A stretch of DNA of 64,000 bases from Ottowia flava (GCF_008017535.1 NZ_VRUA01000016.1:28482-92481), one strand, 5' to 3'. Numbered from the stretch's first letter, positions 16,665 through 30,398 are shown. Notes: generated by a model not told the origin, from the letters alone. Translations and numbers: made by a program.

Positions 16665-18671
16665 GTGTACGACACCGAATTTCTCGACATTCCCGCCTTG
16701 CGCAGTGTGCGCGGTAGCGTGCGCCTACCCGGATCCAAGAGCATCTCCAACCGGGTCCTGCTGCTGGCCGCGCTGTGCGAAGGCCGCACCGTCGTGCACG
16801 ACCTGCTGGATTCGGACGACACGCGCGTCATGCTGGACGCCCTGCGCGCGCTGGGCTGTGGTGTGCAGGTCGACGGTTCCCGCGCCACGATTGATGGCCT
16901 GGGCAACCGCCCACGGCAACCGCAGGCCGAGCTGTTCCTGGGCAATGCTGGCACGGCGATGCGCCCGCTCACCGCCGCACTGGCGGTGCTGGGCGGCGAC
17001 TACCAGCTGCGCGGCATCCCGCGCATGCACGAGCGCCCCATCGGCGATCTGGTCGACGCCCTGCGGGCGCTGGGCTGCACCATCGACTACCTCGGCACAC
17101 CGGGTTACCCGCCGTTGCGCATCGGCCAACCCGCAGTGCGGCTGGACCAGCCGATCGGCGTGCGCGGCGACGTGTCCAGTCAGTTCCTCACGGCGCTGCT
17201 GCTGGCTTTGCCGCTGGCGGCCAGTCAACCAGGCAGACGCGATGTCGTGATCGAGGTCGTGGGCGAGCTGATCTCGCGCCCCTATGTCGAGATCACGCTG
17301 CAGCTGCTGGCACGCTTTGGCGTGCAGGTGCAGCGCGAGGGATGGTCGCGTTTCACCATCCCGCAGGGCAGTCGCTACCGCTCGCCGGGTGATATCCATG
17401 TTGAAGCCGACGCATCGTCTGCTAGCTATTTCATAGCTGCTGGCGCAATATCAGAGCCCGGCAGAGGGCCAAATGGCTTGAAAATCGAAGGCGTAGGCGA
17501 ACAATCCATACAGGGCGACATCCGCTTTGTAGACGCCGCCCGCGCCATGGGCGCGGAGATCGACAGCGGGCCCAACTGGCTGCAGGTACGCCGCGGCGCG
17601 TGGCCACTGAAGGCCATTGACCTGGACTGCAACCACATCCCCGACGCGGCCATGACGCTGGCCGCCATGGCGCTCTACGCCGACGGCCCCAGCACGCTGC
17701 GCAACATCGCTTCCTGGCGCGTCAAGGAAACCGACCGCATCGCCGCCATGGCGACCGAGTTGCGCAAGCTGGGCGCCCAAGTCGAAGAAGGCACGGACTT
17801 CATCCGCGTCACCCCGCCTGATTCGACCACAGGCTGGCGCGCCGCCTCGCTGCACACCTACGACGACCACCGCATGGCCATGTGCGGCTCGCTTGCCGCG
17901 TTCAATCCGGCCCGCTTGCCGGTGCGCATTCAGGATCCGCGCTGCGTCGGAAAGACCTTTCCCGACTATTTCGAAACGCTGTTCGCCATCGCCGAACCCT
18001 CGACACCTGTGCCTGTGCTGTGCGTGGACGGCCCGACCGCTTCGGGCAAGGGCACCCTGGCGGCGGCGGTAGCGCACCGGCTGGGGTACCACTATCTGGA
18101 CTCTGGCGCGCTCTACCGGCTGACCGGCCTGGCCGCCCGACAGGCCCAGTTGGAGCCCGAGCCCGTCAACGAAGCAGAAATTGCTGCGCTGGCGCGGCAG
18201 TTGCCGGTGCAGTTCCGAGCCGACCGGGTATGGCTGGCTGGCGAGGAAGTCACTGAACAGATCCGGTCCGAAGCCGCTGGAATGGACGCTTCCCGCGTTT
18301 CCGCATTGCCCAGCGTGCGCGAGGCGCTCCTGAATTTGCAGCACAGCTTTGCCCGCCTGCCGGGCTTGGTGGCCGACGGTCGCGACATGGGCACGCAGAT
18401 CTTCCCCTTCGCCCCGCTCAAGGTGTTCCTGACCGCCGACGCCGCCCAACGCGCCGATCGCCGCCATAAGCAGTTGATTTCCAAGGGAATTTCCGCTAAT
18501 ATTGACAGTCTTCGCGCCGACTTGGCTGCACGCGACGCCCGCGATTCGTCCCGGAGTGTCGCGCCACTCCAACCAGCGCAAGATGCCCTGCTTCTGGACA
18601 ATTCACAGCTGTCGGTCGAGGAATCGGTTGACCGGGTGCTTGGCTGGTGGCAGGCGCGGCAACCGTTCTAG
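16665..18671 (+). CDS. aroA-cmk: Fused EPSP synthase (AroA) - cytidylate kinase (Cmk)
   Basis: One 668-residue polypeptide with two enzymes. Residues 1 to about 442 are 5-enolpyruvylshikimate-3-phosphate synthase: [17 protein letters not shown], the class I motif [40 protein letters not shown] and DDHRMAM. From about residue 447 a CMP kinase begins with [20 protein letters not shown] and [10 protein letters not shown]. Translation starts at GTG. There is no frame break at the junction ([18 protein letters not shown]). A copy of the dispersed repeat (17429-17486) lies in the AroA part and encodes [10 protein letters not shown], about five residues more than E. coli AroA at that position. This fusion is known from Comamonadaceae. 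Confidence 0.96.
   Translation: MYDTEFLDIPALRSVRGSVRLPGSKSISNRVLLLAALCEGRTVVHDLLDSDDTRVMLDALRALGCGVQVDGSRATIDGLGNRPRQPQAELFLGNAGTAMRPLTAALAVLGGDYQLRGIPRMHERPIGDLVDALRALGCTIDYLGTPGYPPLRIGQPAVRLDQPIGVRGDVSSQFLTALLLALPLAASQPGRRDVVIEVVGELISRPYVEITLQLLARFGVQVQREGWSRFTIPQGSRYRSPGDIHVEADASSASYFIAAGAISEPGRGPNGLKIEGVGEQSIQGDIRFVDAARAMGAEIDSGPNWLQVRRGAWPLKAIDLDCNHIPDAAMTLAAMALYADGPSTLRNIASWRVKETDRIAAMATELRKLGAQVEEGTDFIRVTPPDSTTGWRAASLHTYDDHRMAMCGSLAAFNPARLPVRIQDPRCVGKTFPDYFETLFAIAEPSTPVPVLCVDGPTASGKGTLAAAVAHRLGYHYLDSGALYRLTGLAARQAQLEPEPVNEAEIAALARQLPVQFRADRVWLAGEEVTEQIRSEAAGMDASRVSALPSVREALLNLQHSFARLPGLVADGRDMGTQIFPFAPLKVFLTADAAQRADRRHKQLISKGISANIDSLRADLAARDARDSSRSVAPLQPAQDALLLDNSQLSVEESVDRVLGWWQARQPF
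17429..17486 (+). repeat. Dispersed repeat, copy 3 (inside aroA, in frame)
   Basis: TTTCATAGCTGCTGGCGCAAT at the left and GGCAGAGGGCCAAAT at the right, a full-length copy in the coding direction. The arms CTGCTGGCGC and GCCCGGCAG can pair. Local codons (ATA, GCT, TCA, AGA, AAT) are unlike the GC-rich codons on both sides. Confidence 0.8.
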
Positions 18672-18896
18672 AGCCCTCAAGGCTCGCGCTGTCGCAGCAC
18701 GGCCAGACTCGGATTTCATCCCGTCTGGTTTTTTCCGCTCCGTCTGGCCTCCCTCCTGCACGTTCCAGTGCATTGGGTCAGCCGGTTGTTCAACCCTTAA
18801 CCCGCGGCCCTGTGGCCGTCACCTTCCGACCGCAGTCTTTTAGAAGCGATAGCAATCCCGCCATCGCAAACCTGTGTGTGCGGACAAGGAAATTTC

Positions 18897-20576
18897 ATGT
18901 CTGAATCTTTTGCCCAGTTGTTCGAGGAATCCCTGCAGCGCACCGAAATGCGCCCGGGTGAAGTCATCACCGCCGAGGTGGTGCGCGTCGAACACAATTT
19001 CGTCGTGGTCAACGCTGGCCTCAAGTCCGAGGCCTATATCCCAATTGAGGAGTTCAAGAACGACCAGGGCGGCCTCGAAGTCGAACCCGGCCAGTTCGTC
19101 CCGGTGGCCATTGGCTCCATCGAAAACGGCTACGGCGACACCATCCTGAGCCGCGACACCGCCAAGCGTCTGGCTTCGTGGCTGGCGCTGGAAAAAGCCC
19201 TGGATTCGGGCGACTTCGTCACCGGCACGACCGCTGGCAAGGTCAAGGGCGGCCTCACGGTGCTGGTCAACGGCATCCGCGCCTTCCTGCCGGGCTCACT
19301 GGTCGACACGCGTCCCACCAAGGACCTGACGCCCTACGAAAACAAGACCCTCGAGTTCAAGGTCATCAAGCTGGATCGCAAGCGCAACAACGTGGTGCTG
19401 AGCCGCCGCGCCGTGGTCGAAGCCTCGATGGGCGAAGAGCGCGCCAAGCTGATGGAGACCCTGAAGGAAGGCGCCATCGTGAACGGCGTGGTCAAGAACA
19501 TCACCGAGTACGGTGCGTTCGTGGACCTCGGCGGTATTGACGGCCTGCTGCACATCACCGACATGGCATGGCGTCGCGTGCGCCACCCGTCGGAAGTGGT
19601 GCAGACCGGCCAGGAAATCCAGGCCAAGATCCTCAAGTTCGACACCGAGAAAAACCGCGTGTCGCTGGGCCTCAAGCAAATGGGCGACGACCCATGGCTG
19701 GGCGTGTCGCGCCGCTACCCCTCAGGGACGCGCATGTTCGGCAAGGTCACGAACATCGCCGACTACGGTGCGTTCGTCGAGCTGGAGCCCGGCATCGAAG
19801 GCTTGGTCCACGTGTCCGAAATGGACTGGACCAACAAGAACGTGGCCCCGTCCAAGATCGTGTCGCTGGGCGACGAGGTCGAAGTCATGGTGCTCGAGAT
19901 CGACGAAGACAAGCGCCGCATCTCGCTGGGCATGAAGCAGACGCGTGCCAACCCATGGCAGGAGTTTGCCCAGAACACCAAGCGCGGCGACCGTGTGAAG
20001 GGCCCGATCAAGTCGATCACCGACTTCGGCGTGTTCGTGGGTCTGGCTGCCGGCATCGACGGCCTGGTGCACCTGTCCGACCTGTCCTGGAACGAGCCCG
20101 GCGAAGCCGCCGTGCGCAACTACAAGAAGGGCCAGGACGTTGAGGCCATCGTGTTGGCCGTGGACGTTGACCGCGAGCGCATCAGCCTGGGCATCAAGCA
20201 GCTGGACCAGGACCCGTTCACGACGTTCGTCACCGTCAACGACAAGGGCCAGACCGTCACCGGTACCGTTCACTCGGTCGATGCCAAGGGTGCCGAGATT
20301 GATCTGGGCAACGAAATCATGGGCTATCTGCGTGCGTCGGAAATCAGCCGCGACCGTGTCGAGGACGCCAGCCAGGTGCTGAAGGTCGGCGATGAGGTGA
20401 ATGCCGTGGTGGTGAACGTCGACCGCAAGTCGCGCAACATCCAGCTGTCGATCAAGGCCAAGGACGCCGCCGACCAGCAGGAAGCCATGGCCAACCTGAG
20501 CCAGAACACCGGCACCGCCGGCACCACCAGCCTGGGCGCCCTGCTGCGTGCCAAGCTCGACAACAACGAGAAGTAA
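18897..20576 (+). CDS. rpsA: 30S ribosomal protein S1
   Basis: RNA-binding ribosomal protein needed for translation initiation on structured or leadered mRNA. The 559-residue product starts [13 protein letters not shown], with an AAGGA ribosome site six bases upstream. Six S1/OB-fold repeats can be followed; clear ones contain [42 protein letters not shown] and [20 protein letters not shown] (given here as their first words). It follows aroA-cmk after about 225 bases with no gene in between. The cmk-rpsA-ihfB order is conserved in proteobacteria. Confidence 0.97.
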   Translation: MSESFAQLFEESLQRTEMRPGEVITAEVVRVEHNFVVVNAGLKSEAYIPIEEFKNDQGGLEVEPGQFVPVAIGSIENGYGDTILSRDTAKRLASWLALEKALDSGDFVTGTTAGKVKGGLTVLVNGIRAFLPGSLVDTRPTKDLTPYENKTLEFKVIKLDRKRNNVVLSRRAVVEASMGEERAKLMETLKEGAIVNGVVKNITEYGAFVDLGGIDGLLHITDMAWRRVRHPSEVVQTGQEIQAKILKFDTEKNRVSLGLKQMGDDPWLGVSRRYPSGTRMFGKVTNIADYGAFVELEPGIEGLVHVSEMDWTNKNVAPSKIVSLGDEVEVMVLEIDEDKRRISLGMKQTRANPWQEFAQNTKRGDRVKGPIKSITDFGVFVGLAAGIDGLVHLSDLSWNEPGEAAVRNYKKGQDVEAIVLAVDVDRERISLGIKQLDQDPFTTFVTVNDKGQTVTGTVHSVDAKGAEIDLGNEIMGYLRASEISRDRVEDASQVLKVGDEVNAVVVNVDRKSRNIQLSIKAKDAADQQEAMANLSQNTGTAGTTSLGALLRAKLDNNEK

Positions 20577-20614
20577 GCGTGTGAACGGTCGGTTCTACCC
20601 GGCCGTGTCGACCT

Positions 20615-20932
20615 ATGACACGATCAGATCTGGTGGAAATGCTGGCCGAACGCTTCGGCCAACTCACGCACAAGGATGCCGACGCGGCCGTCAAGACCAT
20701 TCTTGATGCCATGGCGGACGCCTTGGTGCGTGGCCACCGGATCGAGATCCGTGGCTTTGGGAGTTTCGCGATCAACCGGCGCCCTCCGCGCATGGGCAGA
20801 AACCCCCGCACGGGCGAGAGCGTGCCGATTCCTGAACGCAGGGTGCCCCACTTCAAGCCAGGCAAAGCCTTGCGCGAAGCCGTGGGCAGCCAGCCGGTCG
20901 AGGGGCACGAATTGCCCGGCAATGCAGGATGA
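20615..20932 (+). CDS. ihfB: Integration host factor subunit beta
   Basis: DNA-bending nucleoid protein that pairs with IHF-alpha. The 105-residue sequence begins [17 protein letters not shown] and has the HU/IHF signature [20 protein letters not shown] with the intercalating proline in GRNPRTGE. The C-terminus is a little longer than that of E. coli IHF-beta. It follows rpsA after 38 bases and precedes lapA, the standard arrangement. Confidence 0.96.
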   Translation: MTRSDLVEMLAERFGQLTHKDADAAVKTILDAMADALVRGHRIEIRGFGSFAINRRPPRMGRNPRTGESVPIPERRVPHFKPGKALREAVGSQPVEGHELPGNAG

Positions 20933-20989
20933 GCCGGTCGCAGCGTCGCCAATAGAAACTAGAATCTTCCCGAACCTCGTGGAAGATTC

Positions 20990-21292
20990 ATGTCCAAGCT
21001 CACAAGGCTGCTGAAGTGGATACTGAAGGCAGCCATTTTTTTTGCCCTTTTCGCCTTTGCCCTGAATAACCAGCAGGACGCCACCGTGCACCTGCTCTTC
21101 GGCCACCAGTGGCGCGCGCCCATGATGTTGATCGTTCTGGTGGCCTTCGCTTCCGGCCTGGTGGTCGGTGTGCTGGGCATGCTGCCGGGATGGTGGGCCA
21201 AGCGCAACGCGCGCCCTCCATCAGGTACTGAACGCCATTCCAACATGGCCCCGTTGGACGACACCTTGATTCCACCGCCCCATGGAGTTTGA
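20990..21292 (+). CDS. lapA: Lipopolysaccharide assembly protein A (LapA, DUF1049)
   Basis: Small inner-membrane protein of 100 residues with two hydrophobic segments (ILKAAIFFALFAFAL and MMLIVLVAFASGLVVGVLGML) separated by a short periplasmic loop containing NNQQDATVHLLFG, the LapA pattern. With LapB it helps control LPS synthesis through LpxC turnover. Its last 11 bases overlap the lapB start, so the two are translationally coupled. Confidence 0.92.
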   Translation: MSKLTRLLKWILKAAIFFALFAFALNNQQDATVHLLFGHQWRAPMMLIVLVAFASGLVVGVLGMLPGWWAKRNARPPSGTERHSNMAPLDDTLIPPPHGV

Positions 21293-22442
21293 TCTCAGTT
21301 GGTTGCTGCTGGGCGTCCCGATCGTTTTTGCGCTGGGCTGGCTGGCCTCCCGCTTCGACCTGAGACAGTTGCGCATCGAAAACCGCCAGGCGCCCAAGGC
21401 CTATTTCAAAGGCTTGAACTATCTGCTGAATGAGCAGCAGGACCAAGCCATTGATGCCTTTATCGAGGCTGTGCAGCGCGACCCGGACACCACCGAGCTG
21501 CACTTCGCGCTCGGCAACCTGTTTCGTCGCCGAGGCGAGTACGAGCGCGCGGTACGCGTGCACGAACACCTGCTGTCACGCGCAGACCTGCCCTTGTCCG
21601 ATCGCGAGCGTGCCCAGCACGCCCTAGCCCTGGACTTCCTCAAGGCCGGCCTGTTGGACCGGGCAGAGGAAGCGCTGCGCAAGCTGGACGGCACCCGCTA
21701 CCAGGATCAGGCCTGGCTGACCTTGCTGTCCCTCTACGAACGCGGGCGCGACTGGCCGCAGGCGACCGCCGTCGCACAACGCCTGGCGCAGCGTCAACAA
21801 GGGGATTTCGCCCACCGGCTGGCTCATTACCTGTGCGAGCAGGCCGCCACGGCGCAGGCCAAGCACAAGGACTTTCAGCGCGCTCAGCAGTTGCTTCGTG
21901 ACGCGATAGCTCAGGCCCCCGACGCGGCTCGTCCGCGGATCCAGTTGGCCGGGTCCATGGCGGCGCAAGGCGACAGCGCCACCGCCTTCGCTCACCTGCT
22001 GGAATTGGAAGACCACGCCCCCCAGGCGCTGCCTCTGGTCGCAAGCGAACTGGTCCGTATCGGCAACGAGCTCGGCGAACTGGAACGCGCGCGGAGCGTC
22101 CTGCGGCGCCGGTACGCCGTCGATCCCTCGGTCGATATCGCGGACGCTCTGGTCCAGGCAGACGTCGCCTCAGGGGTTTCCTTGAAGCAGGCCCGCGAAG
22201 GCTATGTCCGACACATGGTGCAGGAGCCTTCGCTGATCGCCGCAGCGCGCTGGCTCAGCCAGGAGAGTTTTGCGCACGATGGCGCGCACGAAGCCGTGCA
22301 GCGGTCGGTCGAAGACGCTGCCAGGCCCCTGGCGCGGTACCGCTGCGCGGCTTGCGGCTTCGAGGCCCAGGGCTACTTCTGGCAATGCCCTGGATGCCAG
22401 GCGTGGGACAGCTTCCCGCCCCGTCGAATCGAAGAGCTGTAG
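21282..22442 (+). CDS. lapB: Lipopolysaccharide assembly protein B (LapB/YciM)
   Basis: Inner-membrane-anchored TPR protein that links LPS synthesis to FtsH-dependent LpxC degradation. The 386 residues comprise an N-terminal transmembrane helix (WLLLGVPIVFALGWLASRFD), the LapB-specific KAYFKGLNYLLNEQQDQAIDAF, several TPR units, and a C-terminal rubredoxin-like zinc knuckle (YRCAACGFEAQG and WQCPGCQAWDSFPP). All four metal-binding cysteines are present. In related genomes sugar-nucleotide genes such as hldE often follow; here a ComEA-like gene comes next. Confidence 0.94.
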   Translation: MEFDLSWLLLGVPIVFALGWLASRFDLRQLRIENRQAPKAYFKGLNYLLNEQQDQAIDAFIEAVQRDPDTTELHFALGNLFRRRGEYERAVRVHEHLLSRADLPLSDRERAQHALALDFLKAGLLDRAEEALRKLDGTRYQDQAWLTLLSLYERGRDWPQATAVAQRLAQRQQGDFAHRLAHYLCEQAATAQAKHKDFQRAQQLLRDAIAQAPDAARPRIQLAGSMAAQGDSATAFAHLLELEDHAPQALPLVASELVRIGNELGELERARSVLRRRYAVDPSVDIADALVQADVASGVSLKQAREGYVRHMVQEPSLIAAARWLSQESFAHDGAHEAVQRSVEDAARPLARYRCAACGFEAQGYFWQCPGCQAWDSFPPRRIEEL

Positions 22443-22524
22443 CCACGGTGTCAACCTGACGCGGTGACTTGCCGTTACAGAGAGGTCGCACCATGTCGGT
22501 CGCGACAACCAAGGAGGGACACCC

Positions 22525-22899
22525 ATGCTGAAGAAATTGCTGGCCGCATTGGCCATGTCGTACGCCGCGCTCTCGTTTGCAGCGGTCGATGTCAACACCG
22601 CGTCCGCCGCTGAACTTGATAGCGTCAAGGGCATCGGCCCCGCCATGTCGACGCGCATCATGGACGAGCGCAAGAAAGCCCCTTTCAAGGACTGGCCTGA
22701 CCTCATTGCGCGCGTGAAGGGTGTCGGTGGCAAGAACGCAGCGAAGTTTTCCACGGGTGGTCTGACCGTCAACGGCTCTGGCTATAGCGGAGCCCCCGCT
22801 GCGAAGGCCCCCAGCCAGCCCGCCCCCGCCGCAGCCAAGACCGCTGCGCCTGTGGCCCCGGTGGCAGGCGCCAAAGCCACTGCGCCAACCAAACCCTGA
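22525..22899 (+). CDS. ComEA-like helix-hairpin-helix DNA-binding protein
   Basis: A 124-residue exported protein with a signal peptide (MLKKLLAALAMSYAALSFA) and tandem helix-hairpin-helix motifs (VNTASAAELDSVKGIGPAMS and LIARVKGVGGKNAAKF). These match the DNA-binding domain of ComEA, the periplasmic receptor that pulls in DNA during natural transformation. The C-terminal third is a low-complexity Ala/Pro/Lys tail (KAPSQPAPAAAKTAAP). The strong ribosome site AAGGAGGGACACCC precedes the ATG. The annotation as competence protein is inference from the domain, since no other com genes are nearby. Confidence 0.85.
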   Translation: MLKKLLAALAMSYAALSFAAVDVNTASAAELDSVKGIGPAMSTRIMDERKKAPFKDWPDLIARVKGVGGKNAAKFSTGGLTVNGSGYSGAPAAKAPSQPAPAAAKTAAPVAPVAGAKATAPTKP

Positions 22900-22980
22900 G
22901 AACTTTTTCCTGCACCGCGGCGCGCGCACCCCGCACGTTGCAAAGTGCTTCGCGAGCGGCTCCGGCCGCTCGCTGCCGTT

Positions 22981-26673
<3,693 letters not shown>

Positions 26674-26685
26674 GGTGTTCCGGTA

Positions 26686-26748
26686 GATTTGAATGATATT
26701 GGCCTTGCGCCGTACAACCACCTGCGCAAGCAGCTACTGAATTTATAG
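26686..26748 (-). repeat. Dispersed repeat, copy 4 (between hydantoinase gene and regulator)
   Basis: On the minus strand CTATAAATTCAGTAGCTGCT, then TGCGCAGGTGGTTGTACGGCG, AAGGCCAATATC and ATTCAAAT: one of the best full-length matches. The regulator's stop TAA lies at its 5' edge and the hydantoinase start is 13 bases beyond its 3' edge, so it fills the whole junction. Confidence 0.85.
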
Positions 26749-27276
26749 TGAAGAGGCGGCGCGCGCCGCCTGGTCGTACAGGCCGGACATGGTCCGAAGC
26801 AGGCGCGCCAGCTCGCCCAGCTGCGGGTTGAGCTGGGCGTCCACGCTGTCCATCAGGCAGGCTTCGCGCACGGCGCGGTAGCGCGCCACCGCGGCTTCGC
26901 CCGCCTCGGTGGGCAGGTAGAACACGTCCTTGCCCTGCTTGTCGCTGCGCAGCAGCCCCGCGGCCACCAGCTTCTTGAGGGCATAGGCCACAACGTGCGT
27001 GTCCTCGTAGTTCAGCACGAAGCAGATGTCGGCCAGCTTCTTGTTGCGCGCGCGGTGGTTGACGTGGTGCAACACCAGCACGTCGGTCACCGTCAGGTCG
27101 GGCACGCCCGCGGCGGCCATGCAGCGCACCATCCAGCGGCTGAAGGCGTTCCACGCGACGATCATGCCGAACTCGAACTCCGATGCCTCCACGCTGCGCG
27201 GTGAGACCAGGTGCGATGACGACACGATGCCCGGTGAGACACCGGCGGTGGCGGAAGCGAGGGGTGTATCCGGCAT
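26743..27276 (-). CDS. Winged-helix (MarR-type) transcriptional regulator
   Basis: A 177-residue DNA-binding protein. The core VTDVLVLHHVNHRARNKKLADICFVLNYEDTHVVAYALKKLVAAGLL has the MarR/winged-helix layout (recognition helix around NYEDTHVVAYALKKL), followed by a wing (RSDKQGKDVFYLPTEAG). The start at 27276 (MPDTPLASATAG) is the only sensible one. It is divergent from the TRAP genes and upstream of the 5-oxoprolinase-like gene on its own strand, so it probably controls both. Candidate operator repeats lie at 27303-27321. The ligand is unknown. Confidence 0.85.
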   Translation of the reverse strand: MPDTPLASATAGVSPGIVSSSHLVSPRSVEASEFEFGMIVAWNAFSRWMVRCMAAAGVPDLTVTDVLVLHHVNHRARNKKLADICFVLNYEDTHVVAYALKKLVAAGLLRSDKQGKDVFYLPTEAGEAAVARYRAVREACLMDSVDAQLNPQLGELARLLRTMSGLYDQAARAASSL

Positions 27277-27302
27277 CAGGGTATTCCCGAAATACGAGGT
27301 AA

Positions 27303-27347
27303 TTTGTTGAGATTTTGTTGACACTTTAGCGAAGCCCTTTCTAGACT
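27303..27347 (+). promoter_or_regulatory. Promoter of the TRAP operon with tandem operator-like repeat
   Basis: A sigma-70-like promoter is seen: -35 TTGACA (27318-27323), 18-bp spacer, -10 TAGACT (27342-27347). TTTGTTGA occurs twice, at 27303-27310 and 27314-27321. The copies start 11 bp apart, about one helical turn, and the second overlaps the -35 box, the expected place for the neighbouring winged-helix regulator to bind. Confidence 0.55.
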
Positions 27348-27447
27348 TCAAGTCCGCTGCGTTGTCGGCATGCGCGTTTTCACCCTTTACGCTCGATGCC
27401 CGCGCCGCGATGCTCAAGCGATCCACGAACCCCCTGAAGGAGTGCAC

Positions 27448-28434
27448 ATGAAGTTGACCCGACGCACCGTCGCCACCCTGTCCGGCCTGCTGCTCGGCGG
27501 CCTGGCGACCACCGCCGGCGCGCAGACCAAGTGGGACCTGCCCACGGCCTACCCCGCCAACAACTTCCACACTGAAAACCTGGCCCAGTTCGTCAAGGAC
27601 GTGGACGCGGCCACCGGCGGCAAGCTCAAGATCCAGATCCACGACAACGCCTCGCTGTTCAAGGCACCCGAGATCAAGCGCGCCGTGCAGGGCGGGCAGG
27701 CGCAGGCCGGCGAATTCCTGATGGTCAACTTCCAGAACGAATGGCCGGTGTGGGGGCTGGATGGCATTCCGTTCCTGGCCACCAGCTACGACCAGTCGAT
27801 GAAGCTGTACCAGGCCAGCAAACCCGCCGTGCAGAAGAAGCTGGCCGAGCAGGGCATGGTGCTGCTGTACGCCGTGGCGTGGCCGCCGCAGGGCATCTTC
27901 AGCAAGAAACAGGTGGCCAGCGCCGCCGACATGAAAGGCATCAAGTGGCGCGCCTACAGCCCGGCCACGGCGCGCATAGGTGAACTGGTGGGCGCCCAGC
28001 CGGTGACCGTGCAGCAAGCCGAGCTGTCGCAGGCCATGGCCACCGGCGTGGTCGAAAGCTACATGAGCTCGGGCTCCACCGGCTACGACACCAAGACCTA
28101 CGAGCACCTGAAGTTCTTCGCCGACACCCAAGCATGGCTGCCCAAGAACGCGATCGTTGCCAACAAGAAGGCCTTCGACGCGCTCGACCAGGCCACGCGC
28201 GACGGCCTGCTGAAGGCATCGGCCGAAGCCGAAAAGCGCGGCTGGGCCACCAGCGAGAAGAAAACCGGCGAGTACCTCGACCTGCTCAAGAAGAACGGCA
28301 TGACCGTGTACCCGCCGTCGGCCCAACTGAAAGGCGACATGCAGAAGGTCGGCGAGACCATGCTGAAGGAATGGATCGACAAGGCCGGCCCTGAGGGCAA
28401 GGCCGTGGTCGACGCCTACCGCGCGGCCAAGTAA
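27448..28434 (+). CDS. TRAP transporter substrate-binding protein (DctP family)
   Basis: Periplasmic receptor of a tripartite ATP-independent transporter, 328 residues. The start at 27448 follows a GAAGGAG ribosome site and gives a signal peptide (MKLTRRTVATLSGLLLGGLA) cut near TTAGAQ. DctP-family segments include TKWDLPTAYPANNFHTENL, GGKLKIQIHDNASLFK, GGQAQAGEFLM and MKGIKWRAYSPAT, the arginine of the last probably binding a substrate carboxylate. It heads a three-gene operon with the small and large permeases. The adjacent oxoprolinase suggests a cyclic or acylated amino acid as substrate, which is inference. Confidence 0.92.
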   Translation: MKLTRRTVATLSGLLLGGLATTAGAQTKWDLPTAYPANNFHTENLAQFVKDVDAATGGKLKIQIHDNASLFKAPEIKRAVQGGQAQAGEFLMVNFQNEWPVWGLDGIPFLATSYDQSMKLYQASKPAVQKKLAEQGMVLLYAVAWPPQGIFSKKQVASAADMKGIKWRAYSPATARIGELVGAQPVTVQQAELSQAMATGVVESYMSSGSTGYDTKTYEHLKFFADTQAWLPKNAIVANKKAFDALDQATRDGLLKASAEAEKRGWATSEKKTGEYLDLLKKNGMTVYPPSAQLKGDMQKVGETMLKEWIDKAGPEGKAVVDAYRAAK

Positions 28435-28518
28435 ACGCACCATGTCCCGCGCGACGCCCTCCCGGCCAGCCGGCGAGGGCGTCGACGTTTCTACCGTTTG
28501 ATCTCACTGGCCCAGCGC

Positions 28519-29031
28519 ATGCGCCGATTCCTTGATTTTCTCTACGATGCCGCCGCCTGGCTCGCAGCACTGTCCATGATCGGCGTGCTGGTCATGGTGC
28601 TGACCTCGATCCTCGGGCGCCTGCTGCACTTTCATCTGCCAGGGACCGACGCCTACGCGGGCTACAGCATGGCCGCGGCCGGCTTTCTGGCCCTGGCACA
28701 CACCCTGAAGAAGGGTGAACACATCCGCGTCACCTTGCTCATCGGGCGCCTGCAAGGTGGCCCGCGCCGCGCGATGGAAATGTGGGCCTTGACGGCGGCG
28801 GTGCTGCTGGCCGGCCTGTTTGCTTTCTACGCGTGCCGGCTGGTGCTGGTTTCGCACGAATTCAACGACGTGTCCACGTCCAACGACGCCACGCCGCTGT
28901 GGATTCCACAGCTGAGCATGGCGATTGGCACCGTGCTGCTGTTCGTCGCCTTTGTCGACGAATGGGTGCAGGAGCTGCGCGGGCGCCGCGTGCACGACGA
29001 TCACGCCGAGGAGGCGCTGCACAATGAGTGA
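28519..29031 (+). CDS. TRAP transporter small permease (DctQ family)
   Basis: Four-helix membrane subunit, 170 residues from MRRFLDFLYDAAAWLAAL. Hydrophobic stretches follow at AALSMIGVLVMVLTSILG, YSMAAAGFLALA, LTAAVLLAGLFAFYACRLVL and LSMAIGTVLLFVAFV. A TTG seven codons upstream (28498) is a possible alternative start; neither has a strong ribosome site. The end overlaps the large permease by eight bases, indicating coupled translation of the two membrane subunits. Confidence 0.88.
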   Translation: MRRFLDFLYDAAAWLAALSMIGVLVMVLTSILGRLLHFHLPGTDAYAGYSMAAAGFLALAHTLKKGEHIRVTLLIGRLQGGPRRAMEMWALTAAVLLAGLFAFYACRLVLVSHEFNDVSTSNDATPLWIPQLSMAIGTVLLFVAFVDEWVQELRGRRVHDDHAEEALHNE

Positions 29032-30319
29032 CTTCGCCATCACCGGCCTGCTGATCGCCTCGCTGTTCCTGCTGCTCGGCAGCGGGGTCTGGATCGGCCT
29101 CACGCTCACAGGCGTCGCCTGGATCGGCATGCAGCTTTTTTCGGCTCGCCCCGCGGGCGACGCCATGGCGGTGACCATCTGGGGATCGGCCTCCAGTTGG
29201 ACGCTCACCGCCCTGCCCTTGTTCGTGTGGATGGGCGAAATACTCTTTCGCACCAAACTCAGCGAAAGCATGTTCCGCGGCCTGGCGCCCTGGGTCACCT
29301 GGCTGCCCGGCCGGCTGCTGCACACCAACGTGATCGGCTGCGCGATCTTTGCGGCGGTGTCGGGCTCGTCGGCTGCGACCTGCGCGACCATCGGCAAGAT
29401 GTCGCTGCCGGAACTCGCCAAGCGCGGCTACCCCGAAGGCATCACCATCGGGTCGCTGGCGGGGGCTGGCACGCTGGGCCTGCTGATCCCGCCATCGATC
29501 ATCATGATCGTCTACGGTGTAGCCGCCGATGTCTCCATCGCCAAGCTGTTCATCGCGGGCGTTCTGCCCGGCATCCTGCTGGCGCTGCTCTTCTCGGGCT
29601 ACCTCATGGTCTGGGCCCTCATGAATCCGGGCAAGGTGCCGCGCCCCGACCGCACGCTGAGCTTTGCCGAAAAGCTGCACGAATCGCGCCACCTGATTCC
29701 CGTGGTGATCCTGATTGCCGCAGTGCTCGGCTCCATCTACTCCGGCGTGGCCACGGCGACCGAAGCCGCCGCCGTGGGCGTGGTCGGCTCGCTGCTGCTG
29801 TCGCTGGTGCAAGGCAGCTTATCTTGGGAAACCTTCAAGACATCGCTGCTGGGCGCCACGCGCCTGTACTGCATGATCGCGCTGATCCTGGCGGGCGCCG
29901 CCTTCCTGACGCTTGCAATGGGCTACATCGGCCTGCCGCGCCACCTGGCCGAGTACATCGGCAGCCTGGGCCTCTCGCCCTTCATGCTGGTCATTGCGCT
30001 GGCCGTGTTTTACATCGTGCTCGGCTGCTTCCTTGACGGCATTTCCATGGTGGTGCTGACCATGGGCGTGATCCTGCCCACCGTTCAGGCCGCCGGATTG
30101 GATCTGATCTGGTTCGGCATCTTCGTGGTCATCGTGGTCGAGATGGCGCAGATCACCCCGCCGGTGGGCTTCAACCTGTTCGTGCTGCAGGGCATGACCA
30201 AGAAAGACATCGCCTACATCGCGCGTGTGACCATGCCCTTCTTCTTCCTGATGTGCGCCATGGTTCTGCTGCTGTGGTTCTTCCCGCAGATCGCCACCTG
30301 GATGCCGGGACACATGTAA
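29024..30319 (+). CDS. TRAP transporter large permease (DctM family)
   Basis: The 431-residue transport subunit with about twelve membrane segments, secondary transporter of the sodium-driven type. DctM signatures are seen in LPLFVWMGEILFRTKLS, AAVSGSSAATCATIGKMSLPE, GAGTLGLLIPPSIIMIVYG and EMAQITPPVGFNLFVLQG. It ends in a hydrophobic helix and GHM. It works with the DctP-type receptor and DctQ-type subunit just upstream. Confidence 0.93.
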   Translation: MSDFAITGLLIASLFLLLGSGVWIGLTLTGVAWIGMQLFSARPAGDAMAVTIWGSASSWTLTALPLFVWMGEILFRTKLSESMFRGLAPWVTWLPGRLLHTNVIGCAIFAAVSGSSAATCATIGKMSLPELAKRGYPEGITIGSLAGAGTLGLLIPPSIIMIVYGVAADVSIAKLFIAGVLPGILLALLFSGYLMVWALMNPGKVPRPDRTLSFAEKLHESRHLIPVVILIAAVLGSIYSGVATATEAAAVGVVGSLLLSLVQGSLSWETFKTSLLGATRLYCMIALILAGAAFLTLAMGYIGLPRHLAEYIGSLGLSPFMLVIALAVFYIVLGCFLDGISMVVLTMGVILPTVQAAGLDLIWFGIFVVIVVEMAQITPPVGFNLFVLQGMTKKDIAYIARVTMPFFFLMCAMVLLLWFFPQIATWMPGHM

Positions 30320-30398
30320 CGCGCTGACACTGCGCGCTCCCCTATGATGCCGGTCCGGTCCGCCCACCGTGCGGACGCTGATCGAGAGTGAGAGATTC

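Noticed and set aside
27277..28443. A minus-strand extension of the winged-helix regulator frame to about 566 codons
   Set aside because: The added part lies antisense to the TRAP receptor gene and has low-complexity composition; the regulator proper starts at 27276.
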